From: a candidate division WOR-3 bacterium
Lineage (GTDB): Bacteria > Hydrothermota > Hydrothermia > UBA1063
NCBI GenBank assembly: GCA_039803545.1
Contig: JBDRYS010000002.1
Location: 132,385-196,384, forward strand
Direction: 5' to 3'
Length of the DNA stretch: 64,000 nt
Below are positions 15,595-24,588 of the stretch, in pieces. The notes under the pieces are model-generated. The model was not told the origin of the DNA. It made no database searches and saw only the letters and a program-made list of their open reading frames with translations. A program made the translations under genes and the position numbers. The first letter of the stretch is position 1. Each line of letters opens with the position of its first letter.

Positions 15595-18500
15595 TTAAAA
15601 GTTTGCTGGTCTCCATATCCTTGCACCACTCTTAGGACTGAAGGGAAGTTCCGTTTGAATCTGTCTCACTTCGCCTGTAGATGTCTGTACAAAGGCTGTT
15701 GCCTCTTCCCTTGACCCAATCTGAACGGCAGGAGATGCAGGCATACCCTCCATTTGCACCTTTGTAACAGCATATCTCTGTGTGTTAAGTCCGAGAGGCG
15801 CATTGGAAGAAGCAGTTCCCGTCTTGTAGAATAGCACATAAAGCCATCCCTCACCACCAAATCCACAGGGATCAGGATTAACCCTGTAAGTGGTGAAAAG
15901 CACAGCACCACCAAGAACGAGAGGGAAATTAAGTGACTTCTCACCATTTAAGAGTTTCACGTACCAGCCCTTATATTTTAAGTTAACAGAATCCACAAAT
16001 GCCTGGAAGGAGAGATTACCCATTCCTGGAATATTTTCAACGGTGGCAGCACCTGAAGTGTCAATCTTTACCTTAATGTTTGTTGCATCCAACAAATTCG
16101 ATAATGTATAACTGGGTGAAGTTTGTGAATTCCAGCCTCCATTCCAGTAATTGTCTTTAAAACCAACAAAATAATTCGTTCTCGTGTCAGTTTCATCGGC
16201 ATCCGTAAAGTACTTACCAGATCCAAAGAATACCCAGAGATTGCCATATTCGTCCATGGAAGCTGCCGCGCCTGAAGTGAGTGGTGCATCGAGCTGGAAA
16301 GCCATAGAAAGCTGCCAATCAAGAGGATCTATACTGTTATTGATCACAATCCTATACAAGGCTCCCTTGTCAATGGTTGTATTGCCCGATTTTTCAATGT
16401 ATGTAACAGGAAGGTAAACGACATCAACGCTGTAATCTAATTTAACGTCTACTGAAATAGGATTTCCACAAAAAGCACCTAAAGTCTGGTTATTAGGATA
16501 AGGTATCTCTATCTTTCTCAGCATTTGACCACTCTTAAGATCGAGAACATAAAAATAGGCATGTTTTGTCGATGTATGACCTGTTGGGGTAGTATTGGTG
16601 CCTGAGCCAAAAACTACAAACCACTTCTCCTCTTCACCTTCAACCACCTTTAGCACCGAAGGGTAAGAAATAGTGTACCCGAGGTCTGGATCTGTAAATT
16701 CCCACAAAACAGCAGGGTTATCTGGATTTGAGATATCAAGGGCAAAGTACGAAGAGGTAAAAGTACCACTTGAAATAGTGATTGGTGTTCCACCAAATCT
16801 CATACCAACAATGGCCACTGTACCCCAACCCTCTGGATGGTCTTGGTCATTGCTGAAAATCCTTACATCGGTGACCTTGGGTTTTAAATCCACATAGTAA
16901 ACATGGCAGTATTGTGGATCTCTCAACCATTTAAGGTGAGGAAGAAGATTCATTGGTATAACAGCCCACAACTCATCTCCCAGTGGCTTTCCAAGGCCAT
17001 CAACTTTTCTGTTTAGTGTGTCAAAAATTCCTGCATTGAAGGCGTGGAGCATGCCGTCATTGGCACCAACAAGGAGTATGTTCCTCCTATCCTTCTTTTG
17101 ACTGTAAAACTCGCGGTAGGAGAGGTCATCATAAATTAAATCATATCGCTCCGTAGGTTTACCCACATAGGTTGGAGTTGAGTAAACGATGTCGCCGAGC
17201 TTCCAGACCTTACCCGGTTCAAAGGTTCTATACCTCCAATAAGGATTCTGGTAATCAACTCCCCTTACGTAGTTTATCAAGGAGTCTATAAAATTAACAG
17301 TTCCGCTCACACCCAAATAAGACTGAAACTTGGATCTCTGGGAAGTTGTAAAATCAACGAGACTATATCCAGAACCTGAAGGTATTATGGCCTTTATGTT
17401 TCTATAACCGGCTTGCTTATCCAGTAACCCCTTTCCAGCTCTCCACAGGAAGTTTACATCCCAGATGTCCACCTCATCAACTCTATAAGACATATCGTTG
17501 GAAACCGCATACCTTTCAGCTTTCGTCTCATTTCCTTCCACTTTAAATTTAATTATATAATCAGTGCTATCAAGCTTTCCATCCTGATCCGTATCTTCCC
17601 TCAAGTTACCATTTTTATCAACAAAATAGGCACCAACTTCACCGATCCAGGTTAATTCCCCACCAGAAGTGAAGTAAGATGGTTGGAAGAAAGCCTGATA
17701 CATTGTTCCTTCGCCCCTCTGGGTCTGCGAAATAACACTCGCTGCGGTAGCGGAACTAACTCTCCTCATAATATCCAGAATGGCAGCTTCTATAGCCCTT
17801 TCAATATCTTCACCATTTTCAGCCTCATAGTAGGTGTCCGGAACGCCATCATTGTTCGCATCCCACTCTTTTTGAAGGTCAGGCCTATTATTTCCGTTGT
17901 AATCTATGAAACCACCATCTTTGCTGGCTTCAGCGAGAAGTGAGTGGCCTCTCCCAAAGACAAAAACGCTGTAAAGGGTTAGATTCTGAGTTCCTGGAAT
18001 ATTAGGCCGCAAATCATTCACGTGCATGTACAACGCAGCATCGTCAAGATAATGACCACTATATGGATCTATTTGCGAATCGGTAAAGTTCGGTTCAAGT
18101 CCATCACGGTCATAATCTCCAATAACTTGTTGAAGAACTGGGTCTTTATCCCTCGTGGCCTCACCATCGGTCAAAAGGAGAACGAAACTCTTTCTGCACC
18201 AATAGCGCGGGTCACCCATAGGGTCCCATTGGGTTCCAGTCTTATAATCGTTGTTATAAAAATAAGGTTGCGGATTTTGCTGAAAATATGCAACCGTTTC
18301 AAGCAAACACTCTGCTAAGGGAGTCCATGTTTCAGGATCAGTATTTTGAACTGCATTAACGAAGCCACTCATAGATGAATTATCCTGATAATAACTGGAT
18401 ACAAATCCACCGTCGTTATCCGATCTAGTGTAAACAATCCTTCCCAGACTGTTCAATTCTCTACCGTTTCCTTTGGCATTGAAATTAATTAACCAGAATC

Positions 18501-19137
18501 TCGGAGCATCATCGTCCCACCTGCCATCCATATCTTTGTCACCAAGTTTCTGAATCACCCCACGAGAAAAAGTAGAGTCAATTTCTACCCTGTTTTGTGC
18601 GGAGAGAATTCGATCCCAATACCACACCTTTAACCAATAGATCTCTAAACTACTGGGAGATCCCCCTACAACATAAAATGCGTACGTCCTACCGTTGAGC
18701 GTCGCGTACCTAGTCCACGAATATCTCGACTCACATAAAAGAGTATGGGCAAACCCTCTTGGACTTCTTGCTTCTGCCTTTCCGCCAACGAGCACTTTTT
18801 TAAGAACGCTCATCCTTGACATCACGGCCCAGTTGAGAACATTCCCAGGCCAATAAGTGTAGTAGTCCGCCGAGTTATTTACAGGAACCCAAGCGTTTCC
18901 ATCATACTCGTACACTTTGTCGGGGTCAAAATACCCATAATACCTCCTATTGGGGTTATAATCTTCCCAATATGCAGGATCACCCATCGAACCTGAATTA
19001 TCCATGATAATCAATATATTAGGGGTAACCTTCTGGGCAAGGAAGGGGGGGACATTACATGGTTCCCCTTCCATCTGTGCCAGAAGGCTACCTGCCGTAA
19101 ACAACATTATCAATAGCAAAAACTTTTTATTTAACAT
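15595..19137 (-). CDS. pilY1: PilY1-like type IV pilus tip/assembly protein
   Basis: 1180 residues with a signal peptide ending near Ala20. A von Willebrand A-like domain starts with ILIIMDNSGSMGD (MIDAS, 41-53) and contains LLLTDGEATRD. The C-terminal part is the PilY1 beta-propeller, including NILLVGANDGMLHAFNAG near residue 690, VWKLGDIVYSTP and WAVIPMNLLPHL. Several Asp-rich loops such as DRDGLEPN, DANNDGVPDT and DTDQDGKLDS look like calcium sites. In Pseudomonas and Neisseria relatives (PilY1/PilC) the protein sits at the pilus tip, controls extension and retraction, and mediates adhesion. Location directly after prepilin genes fits this role. Confidence 0.9.
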   Translation of the reverse strand: MLNKKFLLLIMLFTAGSLLAQMEGEPCNVPPFLAQKVTPNILIIMDNSGSMGDPAYWEDYNPNRRYYGYFDPDKVYEYDGNAWVPVNNSADYYTYWPGNVLNWAVMSRMSVLKKVLVGGKAEARSPRGFAHTLLCESRYSWTRYATLNGRTYAFYVVGGSPSSLEIYWLKVWYWDRILSAQNRVEIDSTFSRGVIQKLGDKDMDGRWDDDAPRFWLINFNAKGNGRELNSLGRIVYTRSDNDGGFVSSYYQDNSSMSGFVNAVQNTDPETWTPLAECLLETVAYFQQNPQPYFYNNDYKTGTQWDPMGDPRYWCRKSFVLLLTDGEATRDKDPVLQQVIGDYDRDGLEPNFTDSQIDPYSGHYLDDAALYMHVNDLRPNIPGTQNLTLYSVFVFGRGHSLLAEASKDGGFIDYNGNNRPDLQKEWDANNDGVPDTYYEAENGEDIERAIEAAILDIMRRVSSATAASVISQTQRGEGTMYQAFFQPSYFTSGGELTWIGEVGAYFVDKNGNLREDTDQDGKLDSTDYIIKFKVEGNETKAERYAVSNDMSYRVDEVDIWDVNFLWRAGKGLLDKQAGYRNIKAIIPSGSGYSLVDFTTSQRSKFQSYLGVSGTVNFIDSLINYVRGVDYQNPYWRYRTFEPGKVWKLGDIVYSTPTYVGKPTERYDLIYDDLSYREFYSQKKDRRNILLVGANDGMLHAFNAGIFDTLNRKVDGLGKPLGDELWAVIPMNLLPHLKWLRDPQYCHVYYVDLKPKVTDVRIFSNDQDHPEGWGTVAIVGMRFGGTPITISSGTFTSSYFALDISNPDNPAVLWEFTDPDLGYTISYPSVLKVVEGEEEKWFVVFGSGTNTTPTGHTSTKHAYFYVLDLKSGQMLRKIEIPYPNNQTLGAFCGNPISVDVKLDYSVDVVYLPVTYIEKSGNTTIDKGALYRIVINNSIDPLDWQLSMAFQLDAPLTSGAAASMDEYGNLWVFFGSGKYFTDADETDTRTNYFVGFKDNYWNGGWNSQTSPSYTLSNLLDATNIKVKIDTSGAATVENIPGMGNLSFQAFVDSVNLKYKGWYVKLLNGEKSLNFPLVLGGAVLFTTYRVNPDPCGFGGEGWLYVLFYKTGTASSNAPLGLNTQRYAVTKVQMEGMPASPAVQIGSREEATAFVQTSTGEVRQIQTELPFSPKSGARIWRPANF

Positions 19138-19157
19138 AATCTCACCTCTCTTTCCAC

Positions 19158-19610
19158 TTATTGAGCAATAACACCAATTACCCTTCTATAAACAACTTCA
19201 AGTTCAATCCGGTCATCTGGACCGCCAGTGGCTTGGGATAGTATATTGTAGAAAATGGCGGCACCACCTCCGCCCACTCCCCTTCCAACGCCCTCGTATG
19301 CTGCAGCAAATTCGAGAGAGCCACCCTTTTCTGTAACTACAAAAAGCCTTTGAGGATTTACGGTAACTTCCCTTCCACCTATGCTTGTTCGAAGATTCTG
19401 GTTAATGGGCCTGCCCTCGTTTTCAGCCCTCCAGATCTCATTCACCCCCAGTTCTACTCCACCCTCAGCCGCTTCGAAGGTCGTAAGGGCTCTGCGCGTA
19501 ATTCCCGTAATTCTCAAACCCCTCTGAACAAGATAGGCAGTGATCCCACCAATAACTACAAGGAAAGCCACTACCAATATTACCGTTACCAAAGCAATTC
19601 CTCTTTTCAT
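19158..19610 (-). CDS. PilX-like minor pilus protein
   Basis: 150 residues. The N-terminus KRGIALVTVILVVAFLVV is the PilX-type helix: a short basic leader, Gly4, then a hydrophobic stretch without the usual Glu at +5. TTFEAAEGGVELGVNEIW follows, typical of PilX_N proteins. The rest is an unassigned globular region with Gly-rich GVGRGVGGGG. It overlaps the PilW-like gene by 4 nt and precedes pilY1 by 20 nt. Confidence 0.78.
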   Translation of the reverse strand: MKRGIALVTVILVVAFLVVIGGITAYLVQRGLRITGITRRALTTFEAAEGGVELGVNEIWRAENEGRPINQNLRTSIGGREVTVNPQRLFVVTEKGGSLEFAAAYEGVGRGVGGGGAAIFYNILSQATGGPDDRIELEVVYRRVIGVIAQ

Positions 19611-20521
19611 CTTACATTCCTCACTTTTACATCGATGGTATAAAACCTTCTCCTCCTGTGGAGCTGGTCACCAGTGATGTTATAGGTATGGTCTTCGACA
19701 GTAATGCGATTCTGAGGGAAGGTATATTCCCTATCCAGAGTTCCGAGAAGAACGAGATTTAATCTGACTGACCTTAGTAATTGGTTAAATTCACTTATCC
19801 CCTGGGGATTATGTACCCTTTCACCCGCATCTTCTATCCCGTTTTTGTTTCCATCTACCCAGTAGGAAACCTGAAAGTCCTCAACACCTGTGAGGAAAGG
19901 CACCCCACCCCGTAGTAAGGTGTCATTTCTCAAGGTATATTGCACCCTTTGAAACTGCCCGCCAGGTACCACGTAAACAAAATTACCCGCTGCTGTTTGG
20001 ACGTTACCATTTAAAGTAATGCGATAGGCAGGCTGGTTGTTATAGGTCAATTGCTCCGTCCCAGTCACGATTAAAGGCTGGGTGACAATCAACTTTTTCT
20101 TATCATCCATAATGATTATAGCATCCCCGATCTGCAAATCGACCCTTTCATCCCCCCAGCGCCTTACGATAATCTGATTAGCGCTGAAAATATCCATTGT
20201 ATAACTCCATCTCGTCGTGCCACCTACAATAAAACCGGTACTGATAAGGTTTAGAGCATCAGGGCCGCTTGAACTGTTAGTACCTGTTATGGGAACCTGT
20301 GTAGCAGGAACTCCATACCCAGCCATTAGTACATCAAATTTCATAATGTTAAACGCCTGCTGAACATCTGTCTGGAGTATAGAGATGTTTCTTTGAGTTG
20401 TGGCCGTTCTTATCTGAGAGCGATACACCACAAAAACGGCTGCAAGAAGAAGGCTTAAAATACCAAGGGAAACCAAGAGTTCAATTAAAGTAATACCCTT
20501 TCTCTTTACATTAAAGCTCAT
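19607..20521 (-). CDS. PilW-like minor prepilin
   Basis: 304 residues. A prepilin leader cleaved after Gly9 (KRKG/ITLIELLVSLGIL, Glu at +5) and a following hydrophobic helix define a type IV pilin-like protein. Length and position between PilV-like and PilX-like genes match PilW, a large minor pilin forming the initiation complex. The C-terminal globular region is beta-rich. It overlaps its upstream neighbour by 11 nt. Confidence 0.82.
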   Translation of the reverse strand: MSFNVKRKGITLIELLVSLGILSLLLAAVFVVYRSQIRTATTQRNISILQTDVQQAFNIMKFDVLMAGYGVPATQVPITGTNSSSGPDALNLISTGFIVGGTTRWSYTMDIFSANQIIVRRWGDERVDLQIGDAIIIMDDKKKLIVTQPLIVTGTEQLTYNNQPAYRITLNGNVQTAAGNFVYVVPGGQFQRVQYTLRNDTLLRGGVPFLTGVEDFQVSYWVDGNKNGIEDAGERVHNPQGISEFNQLLRSVRLNLVLLGTLDREYTFPQNRITVEDHTYNITGDQLHRRRRFYTIDVKVRNVR

Positions 20522-20933
20522 AAGAGCTCCTCACTGTTTCCACAAAATAACTTTTTTGCCTACGGCTCCTTGCATCGTACCATCGGACTATAATCCTTAT
20601 AGTCTTTGTTCCGTCAGCATTGTTAGCTACATTCCACATAATAGTATACTGGATATTATCTAAGGTCTGAACTTCCCTATGGTCCGGATTTAAAGTATCC
20701 GCAAGGTCGTTGTTGTCTTCATCATTTGCAAGGTCAGGGGCATCAAAGGACAAACTCTTAAACCTTTCAGAATAGCGCTCCGCTAAATACTTGGCATTAA
20801 GCATTTGATTTTGGACATTGTTTAATTTTATCGTGGCAATGGCAAGAGGTATGACACCCAAAAGCCCAATAGTCAATATCGATAGAGCCACAACCAACTC
20901 TATGAGTGAAAACCCTTTTCTTTTATTCTTCAT
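20511..20933 (-). CDS. PilV-like minor prepilin
   Basis: 140 residues. Leader cleavage after Gly7 (KRKG/FSLIELVVALSILTIG) with Glu at +5 and a long hydrophobic helix. The globular part includes KYLAERYSERFKSL and ends with a basic strand-rich tail. It is the first gene after an internal consensus promoter at 20955-20983 and has TTGGAGGCA upstream, so minor pilins and PilY1 can be made independently of the upstream assembly genes. Confidence 0.82.
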   Translation of the reverse strand: MKNKRKGFSLIELVVALSILTIGLLGVIPLAIATIKLNNVQNQMLNAKYLAERYSERFKSLSFDAPDLANDEDNNDLADTLNPDHREVQTLDNIQYTIMWNVANNADGTKTIRIIVRWYDARSRRQKSYFVETVRSSYEL

Positions 20934-20954
20934 TTACCTATGCCTCCAATGCAA

Positions 20955-20983
20955 ATTATACCGCAAAATTAAAAAATTGTCAA
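20955..20983 (-). promoter_or_regulatory. Internal promoter for minor pilin/pilY1 genes
   Basis: Read on the minus strand: TTGACA (20978-20983), a 17-nt spacer and TATAAT (20955-20960), a perfect consensus match. It lies in the only sizeable gap inside the pilus cluster, right after the FimT-like gene stop. Confidence 0.85.
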
Positions 20984-20987
20984 TACC

Positions 20988-21545
20988 CTATTTTTCTTCG
21001 ATCCACTGCCCTCTCCAGGAGTAAGTCTTTACCTGTCCGAAAGAGTTCACCTCCACACACATTAAATTTCTGCCGTCATTTAAGTATATTTCACCAGGAG
21101 TTTCGCATAACCCAAAGGGAGTAAATTTAACGGTGTCGTTTTGGGCCCCGTTACCTACGCCAAACATCACTCCATCGGAATCGATGGCTCCACCATGGAG
21201 CGCACTTGCTCCCTGCAAGCCTCCTAAGTTGACCTTCGGGCTAATATAATTGGCATAATCAGCAACAATGGAATCTATATTAGGAAGTGGATGTGATAGA
21301 GCTTCCCTCCTAATTTGAACATTTCTACCAGTGAATACAACGGCCCGTCTTGCATTAGTGGCCATAGCCGTAGTTCTTTCGTTCTCAAGAAGGGCCCTTA
21401 ATTTCACAGCTTCGTTTCTGAGCCTGTTTCTCTGAATCCACTTTGTACCTCCCCAGAAGGGTATGGCAAACAGTATGCCAATGATGAAGATTACCAGCAA
21501 GACTTCAATAAGGGTCATGCCCTTCTTGAGAGGCCGATTTATCAT
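20988..21545 (-). CDS. FimT/GspH-like minor prepilin
   Basis: 185 residues. Leader cleavage after Gly9 (LKKG/MTLIEVLLVIFIIGIL), then RNEAVKLRALLENERTTAMATN, the typical GspH/FimT helix extension. The globular part is beta-rich, as in pseudopilins that start pilus assembly. It begins 2 nt after the secretin gene. Confidence 0.83.
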   Translation of the reverse strand: MINRPLKKGMTLIEVLLVIFIIGILFAIPFWGGTKWIQRNRLRNEAVKLRALLENERTTAMATNARRAVVFTGRNVQIRREALSHPLPNIDSIVADYANYISPKVNLGGLQGASALHGGAIDSDGVMFGVGNGAQNDTVKFTPFGLCETPGEIYLNDGRNLMCVEVNSFGQVKTYSWRGQWIEEK

Positions 21546-21547
21546 AA

Positions 21548-22741
21548 CTACTCCTTAACAATGTTCGGCGTCAGGAAAATCAAAATCTCTGACTTTCCCT
21601 TTTCTACCTGATCCCTTCCAAAGAGGTATCTTATAACGGGGATTCTCAAAATAAGAGGCATTCCCTGCTTTGCCCTTTTGTCTTTTTCAATAATTACACC
21701 ACCTATCATCACCGTTTCACCATCGGAAACCGTTATCTTTGTCTCCGCCCCTCTCTTGGAAGTGATGGGTTGTCCAGTAGCGGAATAACCCGTTAAATCA
21801 CCTGTTTCCGTTTTGATATTCATAACGACCTTACCATCGGGAATAATGTGAGGGGTAACCTCGAGCTGAATACCAGTCTCTTCAAACTGAACTATCGTAT
21901 TGCCTGCCATATCTCTTGAAGTCACCGGCACCCTGATCTTTGAGTATATAGAAGCCTTTTCATTGTCAAGGACCATTATCTTCGGCTCTGAGATGGTGTT
22001 CGCCTTGCTCTGCCCCTCAAGAGCATCGATAGCTGCCTCAACTTGAAGGGCTTTGGACCCCAAGTAGTGAACTGTCAGGTAGGTTGGATTTTCGGCCATC
22101 GGTTCACTATGCTGGGGTAAATCATAGGTCGCACCTTCAAAAGCGGGATTTCCGAATCTCATAGCCCTAAGTTCGGTACCGAGCTTGCGGGATTCATTAT
22201 AATCTACTTCTACAATTCTTCCAGTAATCAAAACCTGAGGATAGGGTTTATCAATCTGACTTAAAAGATCCTCAACTTTGTAGAGATTTACTCTTAAATC
22301 TGTCACTATTAAAGCATTAGAAGACTCATCGATCTTTATATCACCCCTTGGAGATAGCTGGGATTTCAAAACTTCCGCCACTTTGCGCGCATCAGCATAC
22401 CTCACCTTCAACACCTTTAAATCAAGGTCCGCCGCTGTCTTAAGCTGTGAGAACTCTTGCTGGGTCATAATAGTTATCATACCTTCACTTTCAATCATCG
22501 CAAGTCCATAGGCATCAAGGAGTGACTTAAGGGCCAATCTCCATGGAACATCCTTGATATTGAAACTCACCTTCTGGGTCACAGAGGGTGTCGTAATTAT
22601 GTTAACCTTACCTACCTCAGCAAAGGCTCTAAGGACAGTCCTTATATCGGCCTGTTCGACGCTCATCGTTATCGTGGCTTCTTGAGCAGAGACTAATGCA
22701 GAGGCAAGGAGCAAAAGGCCAAGCTTTTTAAACAATTTCAT
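21548..22741 (-). CDS. pilQ: Type IV pilus secretin PilQ (short form)
   Basis: 397 residues with a signal peptide ending near Ala19. Seen: an STN-like domain (VEQADIRTVLRAFAEVGKVN, PWRLALKSLLDAYGLAM), a secretin N1 domain (VLKVRYADARKVAEVL, SSNALIVTDL), and the secretin beta-barrel (VLITGRIVEVDYNESRKLG, SEPKIMVLDNEKASI, VTPHIIPDGKVVMNI, MIGGVIIEKDKR, LIFLTPNIVKE). It forms the outer-membrane pore for the pilus. It is short because the AMIN domains that open many PilQ proteins are on a separate protein encoded next to it. Confidence 0.92.
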   Translation of the reverse strand: MKLFKKLGLLLLASALVSAQEATITMSVEQADIRTVLRAFAEVGKVNIITTPSVTQKVSFNIKDVPWRLALKSLLDAYGLAMIESEGMITIMTQQEFSQLKTAADLDLKVLKVRYADARKVAEVLKSQLSPRGDIKIDESSNALIVTDLRVNLYKVEDLLSQIDKPYPQVLITGRIVEVDYNESRKLGTELRAMRFGNPAFEGATYDLPQHSEPMAENPTYLTVHYLGSKALQVEAAIDALEGQSKANTISEPKIMVLDNEKASIYSKIRVPVTSRDMAGNTIVQFEETGIQLEVTPHIIPDGKVVMNIKTETGDLTGYSATGQPITSKRGAETKITVSDGETVMIGGVIIEKDKRAKQGMPLILRIPVIRYLFGRDQVEKGKSEILIFLTPNIVKE

Positions 22742-22757
22742 TTATAAAACCTCCTTT

Positions 22758-23537
22758 TTATTTCTGTTCTTCCTCTAATTTTAGTTCAATTCTTCTTGTA
22801 AAGCCAAAATCAACGGTTGCAAAAATTACCCGGTCGGATTCAATTCTAACGACCCGACCGTTCCTTACCCTATCCCCCTCTTTTAAAACATAACCCACCC
22901 CTCTCCTGTCCTGAAGAAGGGCAATATTCCCCTCGTCAGTCTTAATTATGCCGAGAAGTTTTGCTTCACTCACATTTAGAAGTTCTTCCCCACCTGGTAA
23001 AGATTCTGGCTGGAAGGGGTCCTTTTTCCCACGGGAAGAGTAAAAATACTTTTCACCAAACTCCACTTTGTATGAAGGCTTCTTAGGTTGTTCAGCTGTT
23101 TTAGCTTGTTCTACATTCGTAGACTGTTCTGGAGCTTCACTTTTATAAGGTACTTCAGAAAGCCCGCCAACAAGGATTACAAGTTTTCCTTCCGCCTGTG
23201 AAACAGTGTAAGTCCTAAAACTATCCACATCAAGAACTATTCTTGCAATGGGTACAGGGTCCTTCCGGTATTGGGCACCCCTCATCCTTTGGATTCCGTT
23301 TTTTCCTACCACGAGAATCTTTTCACCAAGACCGTAAGCAACATTCTGGAGATCAACCACAATCCTTGGGGGATTAGCGAGGGTAAAATGTCTGAACTCT
23401 GGCACGCCCTCAGAAAATTCTAACTCTATTGCAACTCCTTCAGGTACATCTTTAATAGCGTAAGCCTTTAACAAATTCTGAGCAAAGGCACCACCCGTTA
23501 AAAATAAGGTAATTGCAAATAAAATTAGTTTTCTCAT
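22758..23537 (-). CDS. AMIN-domain/PilP-like fusion protein
   Basis: 259 residues with a signal peptide ending near Ala19. Residues about 23-125 form an AMIN domain (VAIELEFSEGVPEFRHFTL, PPRIVVDLQNV, RMRGAQYRKDPVPIARIVLD), which in PilQ and amidases binds peptidoglycan. After a Gln/Lys/Pro linker, residues about 167-259 look like PilP (YSSRGKKDPFQPE, EAKLLGIIKTDEGNIALLQD, GYVLKEGDRVRNGRVVRIE). PilP normally links PilN/PilO to PilQ, so this protein combines secretin docking and wall binding. It overlaps pilO by 4 nt. Confidence 0.83.
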   Translation of the reverse strand: MRKLILFAITLFLTGGAFAQNLLKAYAIKDVPEGVAIELEFSEGVPEFRHFTLANPPRIVVDLQNVAYGLGEKILVVGKNGIQRMRGAQYRKDPVPIARIVLDVDSFRTYTVSQAEGKLVILVGGLSEVPYKSEAPEQSTNVEQAKTAEQPKKPSYKVEFGEKYFYSSRGKKDPFQPESLPGGEELLNVSEAKLLGIIKTDEGNIALLQDRRGVGYVLKEGDRVRNGRVVRIESDRVIFATVDFGFTRRIELKLEEEQK

Positions 23538-24118
23538 CGCGTACCTCCTGTGGTTACTGAGGCCTGAGGATTATACACATAGCAGATGATTTGAAGCTTT
23601 GCTCGTACTGTCTGTCCACTTTCCCTTTCAGAACCTGTCATTCTCTCTACCTGCAGGTTATCTACTGTCATTATTCTCTCAGAGTTTGCAATAAAACTAA
23701 TAAAGGTTCCAAGTTCGTGAAAGCCCCCTGTAACCTCAAGGGATATGGGGTACTCTATGTAGAGTTCCTTAACAGTCGGGCTTTGAGGCTTAAAACTTAT
23801 AATCTTGATCCCAGATGTAATTGCCATTCCCGTAATCTGGGAAAGCCATTCCTCCATTCTCGCTTCCTGAGGCAGATACTTCTGGGTTTCTTCCCAAAGT
23901 GCAAGTAAAGAATCTTTCTCCCTTATAATCCTATCGTAATCCTTAACATATTCCCTTAGATTCTGAACCCTTGAGTACTCTTCTTTGTAAGCGCTCTCAA
24001 CCTTCCTCAATTCTCTGGCCTTCGATGCATAGACCGAATTCCAGAGAAAGATGAAGGTGAGAACATATACTATGACCGCTATTAGCCAGATCGCTGCCGG
24101 TGATTTTAGTCTCTCCAT
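23534..24118 (-). CDS. pilO: PilO-like inner-membrane pilus assembly protein
   Basis: 194 residues. One N-terminal transmembrane helix (about 10-30), a coiled coil (about 35-80), then a ferredoxin-like PilO domain with WLSQITGMAITSGIKIISFKPQ and LEVTGGFHELGTFISFIANSER. PilO pairs with PilN across the periplasm. Between it and the PilM-PilN gene lies a small lipoprotein gene, an unusual insertion. Confidence 0.87.
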   Translation of the reverse strand: MERLKSPAAIWLIAVIVYVLTFIFLWNSVYASKARELRKVESAYKEEYSRVQNLREYVKDYDRIIREKDSLLALWEETQKYLPQEARMEEWLSQITGMAITSGIKIISFKPQSPTVKELYIEYPISLEVTGGFHELGTFISFIANSERIMTVDNLQVERMTGSERESGQTVRAKLQIICYVYNPQASVTTGGTR

Positions 24119-24126
24119 AGGACCCT

Positions 24127-24573
24127 CTATTGAGTTTGCCGTTTAAGGTATATCGTAGGCAAAGTTGCATCCTTTCCTGGTGTAATACTAAAGCCGGTAA
24201 GCTCACCATAGGCAGGACCAATCAAGCTATCATGGTAGAAAGCCTGGATCTTTATGCCAATATTGGAGCAGGGAATCAATCCCTCATATTGTGTCACTGG
24301 TTCTACAACAAAAGTATAGTTGCCTGAGGTGTCACTTATAGTCTCAAGCATACTCCCCGAATAGGGATACTCTGCCCCTGGATCACCCATTAAATACAAT
24401 TTTGCGCCCTGTGCAGGTACAAAGACAAAAGTAGTTTCATTGTGGACTGTGTCAATTAGAGCAACCTCATAGCCCACCTTCCCGGTAACGGTTACAGTGT
24501 TATCAGAGATACTACTGCAAGATGAGAAGAGAAACGCTGCAACCAAAGCAATGCCAAGATACAAATACCTCAT
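24127..24573 (-). CDS. Small lipoprotein inserted in the pilMNOPQ cluster
   Basis: 148 residues. The signal peptide ends in a lipobox-like FSSC with lipidated Cys19. The mature part looks like a single carboxypeptidase-regulatory/transthyretin-like beta sandwich (VTVTGKVGYEVALID, ISDTSGNYTFVVEP, GKDATLPTIYLKRQ). The place between pilN and pilO suggests a pilus-associated periplasmic or outer-membrane lipoprotein, perhaps replacing the lipoprotein role of PilP or PilF. No named family recognised. Confidence 0.65.
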   Translation of the reverse strand: MRYLYLGIALVAAFLFSSCSSISDNTVTVTGKVGYEVALIDTVHNETTFVFVPAQGAKLYLMGDPGAEYPYSGSMLETISDTSGNYTFVVEPVTQYEGLIPCSNIGIKIQAFYHDSLIGPAYGELTGFSITPGKDATLPTIYLKRQTQ

Positions 24574-24588
24574 TTGTAAAACCTCCTT

